Assembly (NCBI GenBank): GCA_945875065.1
Contig: CAMCJC010000150.1
Coordinates: 1 to 6,616 of the forward strand
DNA: 6,616 nt
Direction: 5' to 3'
Source of the DNA: an uncultured Propionibacteriaceae bacterium
Lineage (GTDB): Bacteria; Actinomycetota; Actinomycetes; Propionibacteriales; Propionibacteriaceae
The translations under genes and the position numbers were made by a program. The notes under the pieces were generated by a model. That model worked only from the letters and a program-made list of their open reading frames with translations, searched no databases and had not been told where the DNA came from. Each line of letters begins with the position of its first letter. The stretch's first letter is position 1. Below, piece by piece: positions 5,002-6,616 of this stretch.

Positions 5002-5577
5002 ATGGCTAGCGAGGTCGAGAAGCGGCGGATCCGGGCTGGGACCGTTGAGCGGGACGGTGTCTTGGAGCAGCTTCAGATGGCATTTGTCGACGGCAAGCTT
5101 GACCGTGAGGAGTACGACGAGCGGCAGGCCCTCTGCCTGAATGCCAAGTACATCGACGAATTGGAGCACCTGGTTACCGATCTTGGCGGGCAGCAGGTGA
5201 TGCCGTTCGCGGCGCCGGCTGCGGCTCCTGTCGCGCTCGGCGGCGAGCCGATCAAGACCTTCGCGGTGATGAGCGGTAAAGACATTTACCTGACGCCCGA
5301 CCGCCCAAGCGTCGAGGGCTTCGCCTTCTGGGGTGGAGACGACATCCATGTCGCTGGTGTCATGGGGCCGGGAGTGCAGATCGAGTTGTCGCTGGTCTCG
5401 ATCATGGGCGGCCACGACGTCTATGTGCCCGAGGGGGTGCGTGTGGTCGACGAGTCGGTCAGTTTCATGGGCGGAGTCAGCATCAAGAAGAAGGCCAGGG
5501 GCGACGGGTCGAATGGCACCGTCATCATCCGCGGTTTCAACTTCATGGGCGGAGTGGACGTCAAGCTCGAGAAGTGA
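5002..5577 (+). CDS. DUF1707 protein with LiaF-like C-terminal repeats, copy 2
   Basis: 191 residues, a tandem paralogue of the preceding gene. The first 62 residues are about 80 percent identical by eye, and the linker (about 63-82) is unlike that of copy 1. DUF1707 domain: RIRAGTVERDGVLEQLQMAFVDGKLDREEYDERQALCL continuing to DLG at 60-62. The five beta turns are FAVMSG 87, FAFWGG 107, VSIMGG 132, VSFMGG 153 and FNFMGG 179, spaced 20-26 residues, as in a beta-solenoid. There is no signal peptide or membrane helix, so it is probably cytosolic. The ATG at 5002 follows TAGACT by 7 nt without a ribosome binding site. The gene ends 3 bp from the stop of the convergent DUF2752 gene. Function is unknown; hetero-oligomerisation with copy 1 is plausible. 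Confidence 0.88.
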   Translation: MASEVEKRRIRAGTVERDGVLEQLQMAFVDGKLDREEYDERQALCLNAKYIDELEHLVTDLGGQQVMPFAAPAAAPVALGGEPIKTFAVMSGKDIYLTPDRPSVEGFAFWGGDDIHVAGVMGPGVQIELSLVSIMGGHDVYVPEGVRVVDESVSFMGGVSIKKKARGDGSNGTVIIRGFNFMGGVDVKLEK

Positions 5578-5580
5578 GCA

Positions 5581-5997
5581 TTAGGTGGGGCGGAGCGGCC
5601 AGCCGGGCAGGTTTCGCACTACAGCCCAGGCGGCGGCGGTGCCCAGGAAAGCGACGGCGACCCAACGCGGGGTGCGCCGACGCTCGCCCCGCCAGGCGTG
5701 AAAGGCCCACGTCGCCAGCAGTGCGATTCCGGCGGGCAGGGCGACGAGCAGGTAGGCGTTGTCGCGCACCGCGCGCAGCCAGTCTCCGGTCAGAAGAGAG
5801 CGTGTCATACGCAGCCCGCCGCAGGCCGGACAGTCCAGGCCCGTGACGAGCTTGGTGGGGCAGGTCGGCATGGGAACGGCAGGATCGTGGGGGTCGGCGA
5901 CCAACAGGTAGCCGACCCCCACGATGCTGCATGCGGTCAATCCCCCAAGAACCGCCGCGACGCGCCGTCGATCAGTTGTCGCGAAGCGGGCGGCCAT
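5581..5997 (-). CDS. DUF2752 membrane protein
   Basis: 138 residues with the DUF2752 signature CPTKLVTGLDCPACGGLRMTRSLLTGDWLRAVRDN (46-80): Cys46, the Cys56-xx-Cys59 pair, and the GG-R and GDW-A-N positions. Three hydrophobic segments, about 13-33, 81-99 and 112-129, indicate an integral membrane protein; the cysteine loop lies between the first two. The ATG at 5997 lies inside the upstream TM2 gene, giving a 26-bp overlap in a different frame, so co-transcription and coupled translation are likely. GGACG just before the ATG is at best a weak ribosome binding site. TM2 and DUF2752 genes are often paired in Actinobacteria. The biochemical role is unknown. Confidence 0.88.
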   Translation of the reverse strand: MAARFATTDRRRVAAVLGGLTACSIVGVGYLLVADPHDPAVPMPTCPTKLVTGLDCPACGGLRMTRSLLTGDWLRAVRDNAYLLVALPAGIALLATWAFHAWRGERRRTPRWVAVAFLGTAAAWAVVRNLPGWPLRPT

Positions 5998-6406
5998 CCA
6001 CGTCCGTGACGCTGCCGGAGAACATCATGATCGCGTCGATCAGCGCCCAGATCCCGAGTCCCCCGCAGGTGAACAACTGAGCGATGGCGAGTCCGGTGTG
6101 TCCCGTGTAGAACCGGCCGGCTCCGAACCCTCCGGCGAACAGCTGGAGCAGGCCAGCCGCCATCTTCGACTTCTCGGAATAGGGGATTCCCGAGACCGGG
6201 TGGACGCCGTAAGGTGCGGCGGGGTTCCCCATTGGGCCGGCCATCCCGTACGCCTGGCCCGGGTAGGGCGGCTGCCCCGGGTACTGCTGCTGGCCAGGGT
6301 ACGGTGGCTGCCCCGGGTAGCCCTGCTGTGACGCGTAAGGCTGCTGAGGCGACGCGTACGGGTCCTGGCTGCCGAAAGGCTCCTGCGGGGGATAGGGAGT
6401 ACTCAT
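5972..6406 (-). CDS. TM2-domain membrane protein with Pro/Gln/Tyr-rich N-terminus
   Basis: 144 residues. Residues 1-75 are a low-complexity cytosolic-type tail rich in Tyr, Pro, Gly and Gln, including two consecutive 12-residue units starting YPGQPPYPGQ (30-41 and 42-53). Residues 79-130 are a TM2 domain: SKMAAGLLQLFAGGFGAGRFYTGHTGLAIAQLFTCGGLGIWALIDAIMMFSG, two membrane helices joined by the conserved GRFYTG turn, with Asp124 in the second helix. TM2 proteins with such tails are common in Actinobacteria; their function is undefined. The ATG at 6406 was chosen over an in-frame start at 6484 because the YPP-rich tail typically follows the start directly. A possible weak -10, CAAACT (minus strand), lies 6 nt upstream inside a perfect inverted repeat. 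It is the first gene of an operon with DUF2752. Confidence 0.88.
   Translation of the reverse strand: MSTPYPPQEPFGSQDPYASPQQPYASQQGYPGQPPYPGQQQYPGQPPYPGQAYGMAGPMGNPAAPYGVHPVSGIPYSEKSKMAAGLLQLFAGGFGAGRFYTGHTGLAIAQLFTCGGLGIWALIDAIMMFSGSVTDVDGRPLRDN
6270..6319. repeat. 36-bp-period coding repeat in the TM2 gene
   Basis: GGCTGCCCCGGGTA occurs exactly at 6270-6283 and 6306-6319, 36 bp apart. It corresponds to the two 12-residue YPGQPPYPGQ units of the TM2 protein tail. Such tails are prone to repeat-number change by slippage or unequal recombination. Confidence 0.75.
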
Positions 6407-6423
6407 GGGGCCAGTTTGGCCCC
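6407..6423. repeat. Perfect inverted repeat abutting the TM2 start codon
   Basis: GGGGCCA (6407-6413), spacer GTT, TGGCCCC (6417-6423): 7-bp perfect arms directly upstream of the ATG of the minus-strand TM2 gene and covering its most likely -10 region. It could be an operator, or a hairpin hiding the start if the transcript begins further upstream. Confidence 0.5.
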
Positions 6424-6461
6424 CGAGCGGGTTAGTTCTCAATTTGAGGCCGTCATGTAAA

Positions 6462-6483
6462 CGTTCCCATTGTCGCGTTCCCA
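6462..6483. repeat. 8-bp direct repeat CGTTCCCA x2, 14-bp period
   Basis: CGTTCCCA occurs at 6462-6469 and 6476-6483 with a 6-nt spacer. On the minus strand it reads TGGGAACG twice, about 55-80 bp upstream of the TM2 start, a usual place for an activator site. The second copy overlaps a CCCA-AC-TGGG inverted repeat (6480-6489). Confidence 0.4.
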
Positions 6484-6564
6484 ACTGGGTTGTCCCGGCC
6501 GAACGGCCATCGAGGCCTCGCGAGTCGAGATCGGTGGGTTGAGGGTTAACCCCGATTCGTCACG

Positions 6565-6587
6565 AGTTGAGCCCTGGTGGCTCAACT
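6565..6587. repeat. 9-bp inverted repeat (hairpin) near the right edge
   Basis: AGTTGAGCC (6565-6573), loop CTGGT, GGCTCAACT (6579-6587): perfect 9-bp arms extendable by one G·T pair. No T-run follows on the plus strand, and on the minus strand the downstream sequence is also not T-rich, so a standard terminator is not supported. It may be a regulatory site or belong to a gene beyond the edge. Confidence 0.5.
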
Positions 6588-6616
6588 TCGGTTTGCCAGG
6601 TGAGTCGCATTGGTGG

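Larger units (their letters stand above)
6424..6616. other. Gene-free stretch upstream of the TM2 operon
   Basis: No recognisable gene, tRNA or clear promoter is seen in these 193 bp. The region holds short symmetrical elements: an 8-bp direct repeat CGTTCCCA (6462-6469 and 6476-6483), GGCCG-AA-CGGCC (6497-6508), CGAGGCCTCG (6511-6520), GGGTTAACCC (6543-6552) and a hairpin at 6565-6587. The promoter of the TM2 operon is probably in its left part. Confidence 0.5.

Noticed and set aside
6270..6319. Repeats in the TM2 gene as a CRISPR or tandem mobile repeat
   Set aside because: They are in-frame 12-residue protein repeats with no spacer structure, and no cas gene is present.
6456..6489. GGGAAC on the minus strand as an ECF sigma factor -35 element for the TM2 operon
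   Set aside because: No CGTT/GTT-type -10 was found at the required spacing from either GGGAAC copy; reported only as a direct repeat.

Overview
The window is about 6.6 kb of GC-rich, densely packed chromosome from an actinobacterium. Three things point there: a clear mycothiol S-conjugate amidase (mycothiol is essentially an actinobacterial thiol), two DUF1707 proteins (a domain concentrated in Actinobacteria), and several start codons sitting 6-7 nt after a TAnnnT-type -10 box, the layout of leaderless transcripts common in that phylum. The genus cannot be fixed from sequence alone. No integrase, transposase, phage gene or CRISPR array is visible; this looks like native chromosome.

Left part (1-2793), thiol and housekeeping genes: the N-terminal 229 codons of a DUF255/thioredoxin-fold protein (minus strand, running off the left edge); a rhomboid intramembrane serine protease (plus); mca, mycothiol S-conjugate amidase (minus, overlapping the rhomboid tail-to-tail by 8 bp); and greA, transcription cleavage factor (plus, divergent from mca). 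Right behind greA is a possible 17-codon hydrophobic micro-ORF.

Middle part (2795-4209): a minus-strand two-gene operon. The upstream gene encodes a protein with a SHOCT-like N-terminus and a beta-rich YvlB/DUF4097-like body. The downstream gene, 1 nt away, encodes a DUF2089-type zinc-ribbon/HTH protein. Divergent from the operon is a tRNA-Thr(CGT) gene, followed by a terminator-like hairpin whose left arm has a second, perfect pairing partner further on.

Right part (4376-6406): two tandem paralogous DUF1707 proteins with LiaF-like C-terminal repeats (plus), each behind the same GAGTG-N16-TAGACT-N7-start promoter. The second copy carries an extra 16-bp perfect palindrome in its promoter. Convergent with them is a minus-strand operon of a TM2-domain membrane protein and a DUF2752 membrane protein, overlapping by 26 bp. 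The last 193 bp has no recognisable gene but several short repeats.

The most intriguing theme is 2795-5577. Four neighbouring proteins carry a similar short helical hairpin of SHOCT/DUF1707 type, joined either to beta-repeat domains or to a DNA-binding domain. By analogy with LiaF/YvlB-type proteins this may be an envelope-stress or membrane-associated assembly module. That functional reading is inference.
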